In this document: piece by piece, positions 44,807 to 45,115 of the stretch
Layout of the letters: each line of letters begins with the position of its first letter
How positions within the stretch are numbered: position 1 is the stretch's first letter
Assembly (NCBI GenBank): GCA_041484195.1
Contig: JBGPHC010000031.1
Coordinates: forward strand, 1 to 45,115
DNA length: 45,115 nt
DNA from: PSRI01 sp041484195
GTDB taxonomy: Bacteria; Bacteroidota; Bacteroidia; Chitinophagales; Chitinophagaceae
Direction of reading: 5' to 3'
Program-made: the position numbers and the translations under genes
Notes under the pieces: generated by a model
What the model was told of the DNA's origin: nothing
The model's input: the letters and a program-made list of their open reading frames with translations, nothing else
Database searches by the model: none

Positions 44807-45005
44807 TGCGAGCCGGATACGATTTAGCACAATTAAAATAATCGATCCGGTATCCTGTTCCAAACGAATGCCTGGCCTGGCATTAAAAAAAGGCGCCGTT
44901 CAACAACAAGAGATGTAACTGAGATGACTGCCCGTTTTCGCGGGTAGGCATAGACCGTATTATTAAAGACAAAGTATCACTAGTGTTTTGATGTTATATA
45001 AATAA

Positions 45006-45018
45006 GTTCTTTGAAATT
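45006..45018 (+). promoter_or_regulatory. boxA-like GTTCTTTGAAATT
   Basis: Resembles the GTTCTTTGAnA boxA antitermination element that I associate with Bacteroidota rRNA leaders. If it is real, a 16S rRNA gene should begin within a few hundred bases to the right of the window. Confidence 0.35.
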
Positions 45019-45091
45019 CTTGTCTGTATTGAGTTTGGAAGGATTTTGCGCCTGCAACGATTTGAAAACAATCTGAATTTGTTTTACTATA

Positions 45092-45112
45092 ATGCTTTGA
45101 CAATCAAAGCAT
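45092..45112. repeat. Palindrome ATGCTTTGA-CAA-TCAAAGCAT
   Basis: Perfect 9-bp arms (45092-45100 and 45104-45112) with a 3-nt loop at the very end of the window. No T-run is visible after it. It may be an rRNA leader stem, an operator or an element end. Confidence 0.55.
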
Positions 45113-45115
45113 ATG

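Larger units (their letters stand above)
44807..45115. other. Gene-free right edge, structured
   Basis: No gene is visible. A bulged hairpin follows the ABC stop: CCGGAT-a-CGATT (44813-44824) pairs with AATCG-ATCCGG (44840-44850). A second small hairpin, AATGCC/GGCATT, lies near 44869-44886. A boxA-like element and a palindrome follow (separate entries). The last bases read ATG, but nothing can be said of what begins there. Confidence 0.5.

Noticed and set aside
1..45115. CRISPR arrays, tRNA genes, prophage or insertion sequences
   Set aside because: I read through the gaps for repeat-spacer periodicity, cloverleaf T-arm motifs and transposase domains and found none.

Overview
The window looks like a chromosomal segment from a member of the Bacteroidota, most likely a Chitinophagaceae-type organism. 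The evidence is: (i) Bacteroidota-style -7 promoter elements (TAnnTTTG) in front of many genes, with almost no Shine-Dalgarno sequences; (ii) families typical of the phylum, namely glutamine synthetase III, tandem DUF1573 proteins, a DUF5916/CBM9-like outer-membrane protein, a fused alpha/beta E1 dehydrogenase and the GAFTDA subtype of NtrC regulator; (iii) an elongation factor P with an unusual loop that I associate with Chitinophagales. There is no phage, CRISPR array, tRNA, rRNA body or recognisable insertion sequence inside the window. Most of it is ordinary core genome, and the less ordinary signals are mainly between genes.

Layout. 1-821: gene-free, with a cluster of GGCTCC/GGAGCC hairpin repeats. 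822-8117 (mostly minus): pyrG, a divergent secreted dienelactone hydrolase, proC, hldD and purL. 8223-10845: a glycosyltransferase and a divergent polytopic membrane protein, probably surface glycan functions. 11026-13221: glutamine synthetase III. 13363-16067 (minus): efp-accB-accC, start of fatty-acid synthesis plus translation elongation. 16316-19860: a secreted thioredoxin-like protein, an SRPBCC protein, mdh, a secreted protein with ten octapeptide repeats and a small membrane protein. 19855-25894: GT9 heptosyltransferase, a DedA-MFS pair, a dicarboxylate/amino-acid symporter and an APC permease. 26132-31397: YebC, a DCC protein, a small membrane protein, E1 dehydrogenase fusion and two DUF1573 genes. 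31570-38311: CocE-type hydrolase, DUF5916 protein, MFS transporter and an aminotransferase. 38312-38720: a candidate small RNA. 38721-44806: a secreted esterase, a histidine kinase/sigma54-type regulator pair, and a divergent HlyD adaptor/ABC ATPase efflux module. 44807-45115: structured leader-like DNA with a boxA-like sequence that may precede an rRNA operon.

How the genes work together. hldD (ADP-heptose synthesis), the GT9 heptosyltransferase and the family-4 glycosyltransferase all point to LPS or surface-glycan assembly. efp and yebC both act on translation through difficult sequences. The two-component system at 39.7-42.4 kb overlaps by 11 bp and stands divergent to the HlyD/ABC pair, which suggests that it controls that exporter. 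The items most worth a second look are the ten-fold octapeptide protein (18860-19426), the EF-P loop lacking PGKG, a promoter-proximal stem with U-tract in the pyrG leader, the candidate RNA at 38370-38614, and an intrinsic terminator without an upstream gene before the HlyD gene.
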